DNA of 64,000 nt from Roseateles depolymerans (GTDB taxonomy: Bacteria > Pseudomonadota > Gammaproteobacteria > Burkholderiales > Burkholderiaceae_C), in NCBI GenBank assembly GCA_003241055.1, contig QFOD01000005.1:173758-237757 (forward strand), written 5' to 3'. Of this stretch, positions 51,453 through 61,500 are shown one piece after another. Numbering within the stretch: the stretch's first letter is position 1; every line of letters begins with the position of its first letter. The position numbers were made by a program, and so were the translations under genes. Below the pieces are notes generated by a model that did not search any database, was not told the origin of the DNA, and saw nothing but the letters and a program-made list of their open reading frames with translations.

Positions 51453-53410
51453 GCGCTCACCCCGCTCTTGCTGAAGGCCAGTTCGCGCAGGCCGTAGGCG
51501 CTGCTGAGCAGGCGGTCGCTGGCCTGCTCCAGCTGCGCGGCCAGTTCGTTGGCCAGCATCAGCGCGGCGGCGTTCAGCGGCGCGCGCAGCATGCGGCGCT
51601 TGGCCTGGCGCAGCAGCTCGTCGGCCTGGCGCTCGGCGCGCAGCACCTGCCAGGTGGCGGCGATGAAGGCGTCGTGATCCTCGGCGTCGCTCTCGCGGCC
51701 CAGGCGCGTGGCGATGGCCACGGCCTTGACCTGCTCCTGCGTGGCCTGCAGCACGGTGTCGGCCAGCTGCTGCAGCGCCTGCTGCAGCTCGCGGTCCCAA
51801 CCCTTGTGGTGCTCGGCCACCAGGCTGAGCAGGAAGGCGCACTCCTCCAGCGCGTCGGCGGCGTCGTCGGACTGTTCCAGCAGCCGCGCGAACACGCGCC
51901 AGCGCGGCTGGCGCAGCGCGCGCTCGCGGGCGGACATCACCAGGTGGTCGGCCTGGCGCTCCCAGCTCTTGGCCTGCTGGGCGCGCTGCGTGGCGGCGTG
52001 GTCGTCACCCGGCGCACGGCCCAGGGCCTCGGCGATGGACGCGGCCAGCGCCTCGCAGTAGGCGGCGTGCTCGGCCAGCAGGTCGAACTCGGGGCGGCGC
52101 TGCTGCAGCAGGCGGGCCAGCAGCAGCCGGGCCTCGTCGGCCACCAGCGCGGCGGGCTGCTGCTGGCGCTGGGCGGCGGTGGCCAGGCGCATCAGCTCCA
52201 GCAGATAGGCCTGGGCACCGGCCGAGCCCAGCACGTCCTCGAGCCGGTCGCCGATGCGGAAGGCGTCGTCGCCCAGCGCCTGCATCGCGTCGAATACCAG
52301 CTGCTCGCCCCCGTTGACCAGCCAGCCCATGTGGCCGATGTCCTGCCGCGCCGCCTCGGCCAGCACGGCGATGGCGCCCTCCTTGCTGACGAAGCGCAGC
52401 AGGCGCTTGCGGGCGCGGTTCCAGTCGATCAGGAAGACGATGCGCGACGCGATGCCCTCCAGCATCTGCTGCAGCTGGGCTTCGTCCTGTGCGTCGAAGC
52501 GGGCCGTGCCGAGCTGGTAGGCCTCGCCGCGGTTGAGGTGGGCGTCCACATGCGACTCGGCCGCGCTCCACTGCGCGCCGTGTTCGGCGAGCTGCTGCTG
52601 GAAGAAGGCAAAGCGGGTGCGGTGCAGGTCGGAGTAGGTCAGGCTGATCTGCAGGCCCTGCACCTGGATCACCAGCACGTGGGCGTCGTTGGTGCCGATG
52701 TCGTTCTGGATCAGCAGGCGCTCGCCGTCGCGGGTGGCGGCGGTGTCCAGCCCGGGGTGCGAGAACTTCAGCCCGGCCGTGCGCTGCAGGCCGCGCATGA
52801 AGGCGGCCACGCGGGCGCGGTCGGTCGCGTCGCCCAGCTGCCAGACGTGGGCGCCGGCGATCTCCTCGCTGCTCAGGCTGGCGGCCAGCTGGTTGAGCTG
52901 CTTGTGCAGATCCATCACCAGCAGGTGCAGGCTGTCTTCCGCGGCGGCGGGCGGCCCGCCGTGGCGCGGCCGGTGGCCGTGGGTGAACTGCAGCAGCCGC
53001 GTGGGGCTGAGCACGTCGTCCTGCACCGCGCCCAGGCGGGTCTGCCAGTCGGCGCAGCGCTCGCGCGTGGGGGCGTCCGTCTCGCTGGCCAGCAGCGGGC
53101 GCGCCATCGTGGCCAGCTCGGTGGCCAGCAGCGCGCACAGTTGCGGCAGCTCGGGCAGCAGCACGTCCTCGCCGTCACGGCTGGCGCTGGCGGGCAGCTC
53201 GCGCAGCCAGGGCGCGTCCAGCCCCGCCGTGGCCAGCTCGTGGCGCAGGTCGCCCTGCTTCTGCTGCGGCGCCAGCGCGTGGCTGGCGGCCAGCTGCAGC
53301 AGCGTCAGCAGCAGCTTGAGGCGGTCATTGGCGCGCAGCGCGGCATTGACCCAGGCGGGCAGCAGCAGGCTTTGCTGGCCCAGCGAAGCGACGGCATCGG
53401 TCTTGTCCAT
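51449..53410 (-). CDS. Large helical protein with PhoU/DUF47-like C-terminal domain
   Basis: 653 residues from ATG 53410 (MDKTDAVASLGQ). It is almost wholly helical, Leu/Ala/Gln/Glu/Arg rich, without signal peptide or membrane helix. The C-terminal ~200 residues resemble a PhoU-like bundle: AKSWERQADHLVMSARERAL, RVFARLLEQSDDAADALEEC, and ERQADELLRQAKRRM with E-x-x-x-D repeats. The middle contains a DIGHMGWLVNGGEQLV segment of unknown type. It is translationally coupled to the truncated dikinase that follows, and the two probably form one system. Function unknown. Confidence 0.68.
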   Translation of the reverse strand: MDKTDAVASLGQQSLLLPAWVNAALRANDRLKLLLTLLQLAASHALAPQQKQGDLRHELATAGLDAPWLRELPASASRDGEDVLLPELPQLCALLATELATMARPLLASETDAPTRERCADWQTRLGAVQDDVLSPTRLLQFTHGHRPRHGGPPAAAEDSLHLLVMDLHKQLNQLAASLSSEEIAGAHVWQLGDATDRARVAAFMRGLQRTAGLKFSHPGLDTAATRDGERLLIQNDIGTNDAHVLVIQVQGLQISLTYSDLHRTRFAFFQQQLAEHGAQWSAAESHVDAHLNRGEAYQLGTARFDAQDEAQLQQMLEGIASRIVFLIDWNRARKRLLRFVSKEGAIAVLAEAARQDIGHMGWLVNGGEQLVFDAMQALGDDAFRIGDRLEDVLGSAGAQAYLLELMRLATAAQRQQQPAALVADEARLLLARLLQQRRPEFDLLAEHAAYCEALAASIAEALGRAPGDDHAATQRAQQAKSWERQADHLVMSARERALRQPRWRVFARLLEQSDDAADALEECAFLLSLVAEHHKGWDRELQQALQQLADTVLQATQEQVKAVAIATRLGRESDAEDHDAFIAATWQVLRAERQADELLRQAKRRMLRAPLNAAALMLANELAAQLEQASDRLLSSAYGLRELAFSKSGVSA

Positions 53411-53565
53411 GCCGTGAATCTGGCCCGTGCAACGTGACGCGGTCGTGACGACACTCAGGTCTGCCCTCGCGGCGATTGATGCTGCGCAAGATCGCCTCAC
53501 GTTGCCACTGTCGCTTCATCGCGGCCCGGCAGCCGCGAAGTGAAGGCCGGCGCCAGAGGCTGCTG

Positions 53566-54162
53566 TCAGCGGCGACGCAGACGCCGCATGCTGCCCAGGC
53601 CCAGCGCCAGCAGCAGGGCTGCCGGGGGCTCTGGCACGGGGCTCACCAGCAACGAGATGCCGCCGGCGTTGTCGCCCAGCGCATAGTCGGCCGACACGAA
53701 AGCCAGTTGGGCCGTGTGACCGAGGTGGATCGTGTACGGCGCAGCGGCCAGGAAGGCATCGCGCGCGGCTTCTTCGGTGTCCCAGGCGCAGAAGTGGTTG
53801 TGACAGGTCGGATCGCCGGGCCCGTTGCCGTCCAGCACGACCTGATAGCTGCCATCCTGCATCAGCTCGGCCGCCACGTAGTGGGTGCCCCAGCTGCCGG
53901 CAGCACCGGTCTGGAAGTTCCAGGCGTCGTAGAGCGCACCGGGCAGACCCCATGCATCGGCGATGCTGTAGTCGCCGGCCGCCAGCGTGAGCATCACCGG
54001 ATTGATCAGGCTCACGGTGCTGCCTGGCGCCACCGGGTAGCCATAGATGTTGGCCCCGGCGCCGTCGTCGCCGTAGCCTTTGATGTTGACGAGGTCGGCA
54101 GCCTGGGCGCCGCCGGCCAGCAGCAGGGCCGCGGCCGTGCCGAGGGTTGAGAGTCGGGGCAT
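53566..54162 (-). CDS. PEP-CTERM secreted protein
   Basis: 198 residues. A signal peptide ends AQA (about 21). The mature region has no recognised enzyme domain; it includes a DPTCHNHFCAWDTEEAA stretch with two Cys and two His. The C terminus is a PEP-CTERM signal: VPEPP, a hydrophobic helix and MRRLRRR. It is 10 bp from the next PEP-CTERM gene upstream, so the two are probably co-transcribed. Likely an exosortase substrate in the outer envelope or matrix. Confidence 0.85.
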   Translation of the reverse strand: MPRLSTLGTAAALLLAGGAQAADLVNIKGYGDDGAGANIYGYPVAPGSTVSLINPVMLTLAAGDYSIADAWGLPGALYDAWNFQTGAAGSWGTHYVAAELMQDGSYQVVLDGNGPGDPTCHNHFCAWDTEEAARDAFLAAAPYTIHLGHTAQLAFVSADYALGDNAGGISLLVSPVPEPPAALLLALGLGSMRRLRRR

Positions 54163-54172
54163 GGGGGCTCCT

Positions 54173-54928
54173 TCAGCGGGGCAGGTGGTCGCGCAGCCGG
54201 CGCAGGCCCAGGACGCTCAGGCCGGCAGCCAGCAGCAGGGCCGGCATGGGCTCGGGGACGGGGGCAGCGGCGATCTGCCAGTTGAACGTGGCATCGGTCG
54301 CGTCGATGCCAGCCAGCGTGCCCTCGCTGGGGATCAGCATGAAGTTGTAGCTGGCACCTGCGGTCAGCGTCGCGACGAAGCTGCCGGTACCTCCCGCGGA
54401 GGCGAGGCTGCGGGTGCCTTCGGGGCCGCCGTCCAGCTGGATGTCCCAGCCGATCTGGGTCGAACCTGTGTGCGCGTACTGCACGGTCAGCACGTCGCCC
54501 GCGTCGGCGATGAAGCTGTAGAGGAAAGTTGGCGAGAGCTCCCCCAGGGAGCCGCTCGCCGCCTGGTCCTTGGGCAGGATGGACCAGCCGTCGTGAAGCA
54601 CTACAACGCCGGTGCCGAACGTGGTGTCGGTCCAGTCGGCCGACGCATAGCCGCTGGTGGTTGCTGCCGTCACCCCGTCGGGGTCCTGGGCGCCGTCCTG
54701 GGCGCTGGCGTAGACGGAGGACCGCAGGCTCGCATAGGGCATGCTGGTCCATTGCGAGGCATCGGACTGCGAGTCGCTGTTGCTGCCGGCCTGGACGCGG
54801 GCGCTGGACTGCAGCAGGGCGGCGATGCCGGTTTCGGCCTGGGCGACCGAGGCGGCCGCGCAGGCCAGCAGGGTAGCGGCGGCCTGCAGGGCTGCGCCGC
54901 GGGAACGGAAGAACGATGTCATGAGCAT
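54173..54928 (-). CDS. PEP-CTERM secreted protein
   Basis: 251 residues; the start at 54928 or the ATG two codons later (54922) are both possible. A signal peptide ends VAQA (about 30). The mature part is beta-rich, with Thr/Gly/Ser repeats such as STQIGWDIQLDGGPEG and SYNFMLIPSEG, like carbohydrate-matrix proteins. The sorting signal is VPEPM, a hydrophobic helix, then LRRLRDHLPR. First gene of a two-gene unit; the upstream 125 bp separate it from the MalT-like regulator on the same strand. Confidence 0.83.
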   Translation of the reverse strand: MLMTSFFRSRGAALQAAATLLACAAASVAQAETGIAALLQSSARVQAGSNSDSQSDASQWTSMPYASLRSSVYASAQDGAQDPDGVTAATTSGYASADWTDTTFGTGVVVLHDGWSILPKDQAASGSLGELSPTFLYSFIADAGDVLTVQYAHTGSTQIGWDIQLDGGPEGTRSLASAGGTGSFVATLTAGASYNFMLIPSEGTLAGIDATDATFNWQIAAAPVPEPMPALLLAAGLSVLGLRRLRDHLPR

Positions 54929-55023
54929 CTCGAAAGGGTGGCTGTAACGGTGCTCACGCTATCGACGAGCGGGTGACCGATCGGTGATCGATGCGGCCCC
55001 GGTTCCGGGGGGAATCGTCGGGC

Positions 55024-55047
55024 GGCATCCTCTCGGCTGAGGATGCC
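55024..55047 (-). terminator. Stem-loop after the MalT-like regulator gene
   Basis: GGCATCCTC and GAGGATGCC form a perfect 9-bp stem with a 6-base loop, 6 bp beyond the stop codon on the minus strand. No U-run follows, so it is a factor-assisted terminator at best. Confidence 0.5.
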
Positions 55048-55053
55048 GGCGGG

Positions 55054-57888
55054 TCAGCCGAGCAGGCCGCGCTCCAGGGCCTGGCGCAGTGCGATCACGG
55101 GCGCGGACTCGCAGCCCGCCAGCACCAGCGCTGCCGTGTGTGCCAGCGCCTGCGGGGCCTGGTCGAGCTGGCGCCACAGGTCGCAGCCGACACGTTGCGG
55201 GTTCAGCGCCACAAGGCCGCCGCGGACGACGACGGCATCATGGCCGAGCCAGCCGCGCAGGCGATGCACGGCGGCCTTCAGCGACACCTGGGCCCGGTCG
55301 CCGTCCGCGTCGGGCCACAGGGCGTCACACAGCTGGGACTGGGGCAGGCCCTCTCGACGTGCCACGAGCGCGCCCAGCAGCTCCCGCAGCGCGCGTGCGG
55401 GCTTGCCGCCTTCTGGGCTGTGGCCGTCGACCGTGACGGTCAGGCCGCCGATGGCGCCGATCTGCACCGGCCGCGGCCAGGCATTGGCTGCCGCCTGACC
55501 TGCGTCCGGTGGCAGCGGCACCCGCTTCTCCAGCACCCACTGACGTGCTACGGCAGGCAGCACGCCCTGCTCCAGCGCGAAGGCCAGCAGCCTCGCCCGC
55601 ATCGGGGTACGCCACCCGCAGTCGCTGTGGAAGCCGCCGAGATGCTTGACGGTCAGCATGCGCTCTACCTGCTTGTGCAGTCCGGCCGTGTCGCCGCTCA
55701 GCAGCGCGATCTCCGCCCCCGCGCAGAAGGCGATGTAGGCGAAGGTCGGATTCTGGCTGCCCTTGGCCAGCGCGAGCTGCTGGCGGTAGGCCTGGCCGGC
55801 CGTTTCGGGGTCTCCGGCATGCAGCGCCGCCGGCGCGAGCGCCGACAGCACGATCACCTTGTGGAACAGCGAGCCCAGCGCCTCCGCCATCGGCAGGGCT
55901 GTCTGCGCATGGGCCAGCGCCAGCGCAGCATCGCCACGAGACAGGGCGTACCAGCTGCGGAAGAAGTGGTGGACCATGGTGTCCAGCCGCTTGTGGCTTT
56001 GCTCTGTGCGAGCAAGCTGGGCGAGATAGGCCTCCGCACGCGGCCAATCTTCCTGAGACAGGGCGCAGAAGATGCCCTGGGTCAGCAGGAAGAAGTCGCG
56101 CACATGCACGCCGGAGGCCTCCGCCAGCGCCAGGCCACGCTCCACCTTGGCATGGCAGCGGGCCGGATCGCCGCACTGCCAGTCGACGATGGCTGCGTTG
56201 CTCCACCACAGCAGACGTGCCAGCGGGGGCAGCTCTTCCCCGGCCTCGACTTCCGCATCCAGGGCTTCGTAGAGCATGCGGCCGCCGGGGAAGTCGCCGG
56301 CCCACCACAGTCGGTAGATCAGCAGGTGGGCGGCGGCCGATACGCGGCTCGCCGCATCGGGCGCCTGTTGCACGGCCAGCGCGGTGGCCTCGGCATAGCG
56401 GCGGATGCGCGGGTCTTCCGCGCGGCCGTACATCAGCGCCGTGAGCGCGTCGGCTGCGGTGCGGAAGCGCCAGTCGCCCGGGGCCGGGCCGAGCACGGCT
56501 TCCAGTCGTTCAAGCTCGTCGACCAGCTCGGCCAGGCCATGCACCGCACCCCACTGCACGACATAGCTGGCGACCTCGCCGCACCAGGCGCGGTAGGCCC
56601 CTTCGGCGCTGCCGGCCGCCAGCAATCGGGCGCGGGCGCGGGCGAACAGCGGCCGCGCGTCTTCGGGCGTGCCCGGCAGCCGGGCCTCGGCCATCCAAAG
56701 CAGGGCCTCCGCGTCGTCGGCGGCCTGCGGCAGGCCCTGCAGCCAGGCCTGCATCTGGACATGGCGCCCCTGGGTCAGCCAGCGCCGGCCATGCTCGCGC
56801 AGCAGCGTCAGAGCAGCAGGGGCATCGGCCGCCGCCACCAGCAGGTTCATTGCGGCGTCGGGTGAATGCGGGAGAACCTGCCTGGCCAACATCCGGCGTG
56901 CCTCGGCGAGCGCCTCGGGAGGCTCGGACTCCGCGTTGGCAGCACGCAGGCCGTCCCGCAGCAGGTCGTGCAGCCGCCACGCGTCGCCGCGGCTGAGGTC
57001 CACGAAATACCGCCGCGCGGCAAGCTGGTCGAGCAGGCGTGCCGCGGCCGGGGGCAGTCCGGCCAGCGCGCGTGGCAGCTCCGGCAGCTCGGCCAGCAGG
57101 CGAAAACTGCGACGTTCGTCGGCTGGCAGCATCAGCAGCAGCTCATGGCACAGAAAGGTGCCTACCTGCGCTTCAGTGGCCTCACCCAGGGCAGCGTCAC
57201 TGCCACGGGCCAGCGCCAGCACATGGGCCATCCAGCCCTGTGCGGCGCGCAGGGCTTCCACGTCCGAGGCGCTCCAGCGCCGGCCTGATGTCTGTTCGGC
57301 CACGGCGGTGGCCTCGGCGAGCGAGAGCCCCAGATCGTCATACACCGTCAACCATCCTGGCAGCACGCCCCGCGCCAGCATGGGCGGTGGCGGGCGGCGG
57401 CTGATGCACAGCAGTCGCAGGCCGGGCCCGGCGCCGTCGCGGGCCGCGTCCAGCAGCTGCCACAGCAGAGCGGCGTCGGGCAGGCGGTGGCAGTCATCCA
57501 GCACCAGCGTGAAGGGGCCGGGGCCGTGTGCCAGCTCGCCAAAGAAGCGGCGGGCAAAGCGCCGCAGGTCGGGCTGGTTGTCGGGCGACCAGGCCGGCAG
57601 CCGAGCCGGTACCCCGTGCTCGGGGTGGTGGAGCAGCGCGTCCAGCAGGCTGGCGACGTCGGCGTCGTCCTCGTCCAGCCGCCACCAGGCGATGCGTTCG
57701 CCCTGTGCTCGGGCGGCCTGGGCCCATTGAGCGGCGGTGGAGGTCTTGCCGGCACCAGGCAGACCGAGCAGCCACACGACGGGCGTGCGCTGCAGCAGGT
57801 GTGCCAGCGCATTCACCTGACGGGTGCGCGGCAGTTGCCGCTCCGCTTCGGGCACGGTGAGCTTGTAGGGCGTTGGCGGCGCTTCCAC
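55054..57888 (-). CDS. MalT-like STAND ATPase regulator with C-terminal winged helix
   Basis: 944 residues. A P-loop NTPase domain comes first, with Walker A GLPGAGKTS at 42-50 and Walker B FTLVLDDCH at 126-134, followed by SRRPPPPML as sensor. From about 330 to 800 it is a superhelix of TPR-like repeats. The last ~130 residues look like an OmpR/SARP-type winged helix (ALRELLGALVARREGLPQSQLCDALWP, SLKAAVHRLRGWLG, VALNPQRVGCDLW). MalT proteins normally end in a LuxR helix, so this hybrid is unusual. It may control the adjacent PEP-CTERM genes. Confidence 0.82.
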   Translation of the reverse strand: MEAPPTPYKLTVPEAERQLPRTRQVNALAHLLQRTPVVWLLGLPGAGKTSTAAQWAQAARAQGERIAWWRLDEDDADVASLLDALLHHPEHGVPARLPAWSPDNQPDLRRFARRFFGELAHGPGPFTLVLDDCHRLPDAALLWQLLDAARDGAGPGLRLLCISRRPPPPMLARGVLPGWLTVYDDLGLSLAEATAVAEQTSGRRWSASDVEALRAAQGWMAHVLALARGSDAALGEATEAQVGTFLCHELLLMLPADERRSFRLLAELPELPRALAGLPPAAARLLDQLAARRYFVDLSRGDAWRLHDLLRDGLRAANAESEPPEALAEARRMLARQVLPHSPDAAMNLLVAAADAPAALTLLREHGRRWLTQGRHVQMQAWLQGLPQAADDAEALLWMAEARLPGTPEDARPLFARARARLLAAGSAEGAYRAWCGEVASYVVQWGAVHGLAELVDELERLEAVLGPAPGDWRFRTAADALTALMYGRAEDPRIRRYAEATALAVQQAPDAASRVSAAAHLLIYRLWWAGDFPGGRMLYEALDAEVEAGEELPPLARLLWWSNAAIVDWQCGDPARCHAKVERGLALAEASGVHVRDFFLLTQGIFCALSQEDWPRAEAYLAQLARTEQSHKRLDTMVHHFFRSWYALSRGDAALALAHAQTALPMAEALGSLFHKVIVLSALAPAALHAGDPETAGQAYRQQLALAKGSQNPTFAYIAFCAGAEIALLSGDTAGLHKQVERMLTVKHLGGFHSDCGWRTPMRARLLAFALEQGVLPAVARQWVLEKRVPLPPDAGQAAANAWPRPVQIGAIGGLTVTVDGHSPEGGKPARALRELLGALVARREGLPQSQLCDALWPDADGDRAQVSLKAAVHRLRGWLGHDAVVVRGGLVALNPQRVGCDLWRQLDQAPQALAHTAALVLAGCESAPVIALRQALERGLLG

Positions 57889-57973
57889 GCGGCGATGCTA
57901 GCGCAGGGGCGAACGCCGTCCGGTGCGAGATGATGCGTCGCCGGGGCGCGGCCCCTTTCCTGCCTTCGAGACA

Positions 57974-58537
57974 ATGACCCTGACCGAGAAACAGAAGATG
58001 CTGGCCGGCGAGTTCTACAACGCTGCCGACGCCGAGATCCAGGCCGACCAGGCCGCCGCGCGCGACTGGATGGATGCCTACAACCTGAGCCCCGGGCTCA
58101 GCAATGCCCAGCGCTTCGCACTGTTGCAGCAGCGCCTGGGTGCGGTGGGCGAGGGCGCCTGCGTGCGCGCACCCTTCCATTGCGACTACGGCTACAACCT
58201 CCGGCTCGGCCGCGGCGTGTTCATGAACTTCGGCTGCGTGGTGCTCGACGTGGTGGGCGTGGAGATCGGCGACATGACGCAGATCGGCCCGGGCGTGCAG
58301 ATCCTCACCGCCGACCATCCGCGCGACCCCGCGCTGCGGGCCCAGGGCCTGGAGTTCGGCCGCTCCATACGCATAGGCCGCAACGTCTGGATTGGCGGCG
58401 GCGCGCTGATCATGCCGGGCGTCACGATCGGTGACGACGCCCTCATCGGCGCCGGCAGTGTCGTGACCCGCGATGTCCCGGCCGGCGCCACCGTGGTGGG
58501 CAATCCGGCCCGGGTGCTGGCGCCGCGTGCTGGCTGA
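57974..58537 (+). CDS. Maltose/galactoside O-acetyltransferase family protein
   Basis: 187 residues from ATG 57974. The N-terminal Mac domain is EKQKMLAGEFYNAADAEIQADQ. A left-handed beta helix of hexapeptide repeats follows (FHCDYGYNLRLGRGVFMNFG, IGDMTQIGPGVQIL, IGRNVWIGGGALIMPGVTIG). The catalytic histidine lies in TADHPRDP. It moves acetyl from acetyl-CoA to a sugar hydroxyl. It is divergent from the MalT-like regulator and ends three bases from the convergent CHAT gene. Confidence 0.93.
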   Translation: MTLTEKQKMLAGEFYNAADAEIQADQAAARDWMDAYNLSPGLSNAQRFALLQQRLGAVGEGACVRAPFHCDYGYNLRLGRGVFMNFGCVVLDVVGVEIGDMTQIGPGVQILTADHPRDPALRAQGLEFGRSIRIGRNVWIGGGALIMPGVTIGDDALIGAGSVVTRDVPAGATVVGNPARVLAPRAG

Positions 58538-58540
58538 GGC

Positions 58541-61500
58541 TCAGCGTGGCGCGGGCTCGCTGAGCACGAACGCGGCCCAGGCGTGCGCCGGCTGGCCGCC
58601 GCGCAGGGCCTCGGTCTGGGCCGTCTGCAGCGCGTCGGCCAGGTCGCTGCCGGGGCGTGCCGCCAGCGCATAGAAGCGGCGCATCAGGGCGGCCGTGCGG
58701 CGGTCGTCCACCCGCCACAGGCTGGCCAGCACCTGCCCGGCGCCGCTCGCCAGCAGCGTGCCGCTGAGCCCATCCACCTCGCGGCCATCGGCCCCAGCGC
58801 CCGCGGGCACCGCGGTTTCGCAGGCCGACAGCGTCAGCAGCCGGGGCGACCCCAGCGGCCACTGGCGCAGCCGTTCGAGCGGCAGGCGCCCGCCGTCGCC
58901 CAGCAGCAGCCAGGACTGCGACACATTGCCCGGTCGCAGCACGAAATGGGTGCCGACATGCACGACCCCACCGGGCGGCTGCGCCGGCCCGGCCTCGCGC
59001 CAGGCGGCCTCGGTGAAGTGGCTGTTGATGTCGGCCTGCCCGGGCAGCACGCCGTGGCAGGCGGGAGTCTCCCAGCCGCGCACCGGCCCGTCGACGATGC
59101 CGCACAGTTCGTCGCCCACGCCGGGCAGGGCGGGCAGGCCGGCCAGCGCCTGCGTGACGCCCCAGGCCCGCACCTGCAGGGCCTCACGGCCCGCGGCGGG
59201 CGACGTCGAGGCCCGGCGCTCCACCGGCGTGGCCACGCTCAGCGCATAGCGCTCGACGAGAAACTGCCGGCCGTCGTACAGCAGGCCCAGCGGCAGGTAG
59301 CGCAGCGGGCCATCCAACCAGACGACCAGGCGGCGGATCTTCCATTCGCGCGCCGTGGGCTCGAACAACGGGGCGATCTGGGCCTGCAGCGCCTGGGCGG
59401 GGCCGTGGATGTCCTGCTGCAGGCGTACGGCGTCGAGCAGCGCGGCCACCTGGCGGGTCAGTTCCGCGGCGCTGCTGCCGTTCTGCACCACACGCTGCCC
59501 CTGGCGGCCCACCAGCACCGCCTGCAGCCGCTCCGGTCCGCTGAGCAGGTAGACATGCAGCGTGCGGGCATCGGCCGGGCGGGTGGTAGGCGGGCCGCCG
59601 CGTGCGGCGCGCGGGCGCTCGTTGGCCGGGCTGTGCACCAGCGCCAGGGCCTGTTCCAGCTGGGCCGATGCCATCGGTGCCTGGGCTGCCTGCTCGGCCT
59701 GCAGGGCCAGCAGCCGGGAGGCTTCCTCCGTCGTGATGCGTCGTGCCGCCTGCAGGCGGCTCAGCCGTTCGATCTCCTGGGCGCGGGCCTCGTGCTGGCG
59801 CAGCGCAGCATCCAGCGGGGTCTGCCAGGCCTGTTCGCGCGCGGTCAGTGGCAGCCCGGCGCTGAGGGTCGGCCCGCGGTGCTCGTTGAAGTCGTCCTGC
59901 TCGCTGCGCTTGAGCAGCTGCAGCACGGCCAGGCCCTCGGGCACGCGGCCGGCATCCAGCAGCCAGCCCGCCACCTCGCGGTAGAAGCCCAGCTTGTCGG
60001 TCAGATACAGCGCGTCGGCGTCGGGGCCGACGCCGGCCAGCCGGTTGCGGGTGAACTGCAGGCGCTCCAGCGCCAGCTTGCCGAAGAAGATGGCCTCCGC
60101 CGGGCGCCGCCGCGCCTGCAGGCTTTGCGCGTAGACCGCATAGGCCTGCCATTGCAAGAGCGGGCTGGCGGCATCGGTGGCGGCGCGCACCGCGGCGACG
60201 GCCTGGGTCTGGGCGGCGGCGGCATCGCCCTGGCGCAGGTGGTCGCGCGCCAGCGCGAGGCTCGCGGCGGCGATCAGGCGGGCGGGCCGGGTGGGGCTGG
60301 CCTGCAGCAGGGCGGGGAGGGCGGCGCAGCCGCGCCCCAGGCCGCAGGCCCGCACCAGCAGGTCGAGGCGGTTGACGTGTTCGGGCGGGAACTGCTCGGC
60401 CAGTGCGCGGTCGGCCTCGTCCAGCGTGGCGAGCGCGGCCGCGGGCTGGCCGGCCAGCTCCTGGGCCTGGGCCAGCACCACCAGCCGTTGCCCGCGCTCG
60501 GCCAGGTTGGCAGGGGCCCGCGCGGCCTCCGTGCCGGCGCGCTCGAGCACGGCGCGTGCCGCTTGCAGGTCGCCCAGCGTCAGCAGCGCCTGGGCCTGGC
60601 CCAGCAGCACACGCAGCCGCAGCCAGGCCTCGCCCTGGGGCGGGTCGAGATCGACGATCTGCTGGGCGCGGCGCCAGGTGTCGAGCGCGGCGCCGAGATC
60701 GCCCAGCGCGATCTGCGCACTGGCGATCTGGTGCAGCGCGTTCAGCCGGGCGCCACCCTGGGTGCTGGCGGCGGCCGCCTCCGCATGGATCAGCGCCTCG
60801 CGCGGCTGGCCGCGGGCGAGCAGCAGCGTGGAGAGGTTGCCGCGCATCTGGGCCAGGGCGCCGGAGGCATTCACGTCCGACGAGCCCGGCCCGTCGGCCT
60901 CGACCAGGGCCTGGCGCATCAGCGCGAGTGCCTCGTCGTAACGCTGCAGGTTGGTGAGCGCGCTGGCCTGGTTGCCCAGGGCCAGCGCCAGGCCGGCGCG
61001 GTCGGCGGCGAGATGCTGGCGTCGATGCGCAACGAGCCGCTCTGCGGTGGCCAGGGCCTGCTGCCAGCGTCCCTGCACGGCATAGGCGTAGACCAGCTGG
61101 TTCAGCGCCACCGCGGCCGGATAGCGCAGGGCCGGGCTCGTCAACCCCGGCTGGAGGCGGGTCAGCAGCTGCTCCAGCTGCTCGGCGGCCGGGCCGAAGC
61201 GGCCGGCCATGAGGTCGGCCGTGGCCCGGTTCGACAGGGCCAGCGCGCCTTCGGTGTCAAGCGGCTCGTCGGGGCGGGTTTCGTCGACGGCGCGCTGCGC
61301 CCAGACCTGCGTGGCGGCCTGGTCGCGCACCTGCAGATGGGCCAGGGTCAGCGCGATGGCGGCACGCCGGCGGGCGAGACGCCCGTCCTCGGCCAGTGGC
61401 TGCGCCTGGGTGTAGGCCTGCTCGCCCAGCGCCAGCGCCTCGGACCGGCGCTGCGCACCCACCAGCACCTCGGCCACCAGGGCCTGCCAATCGAGGGTGG

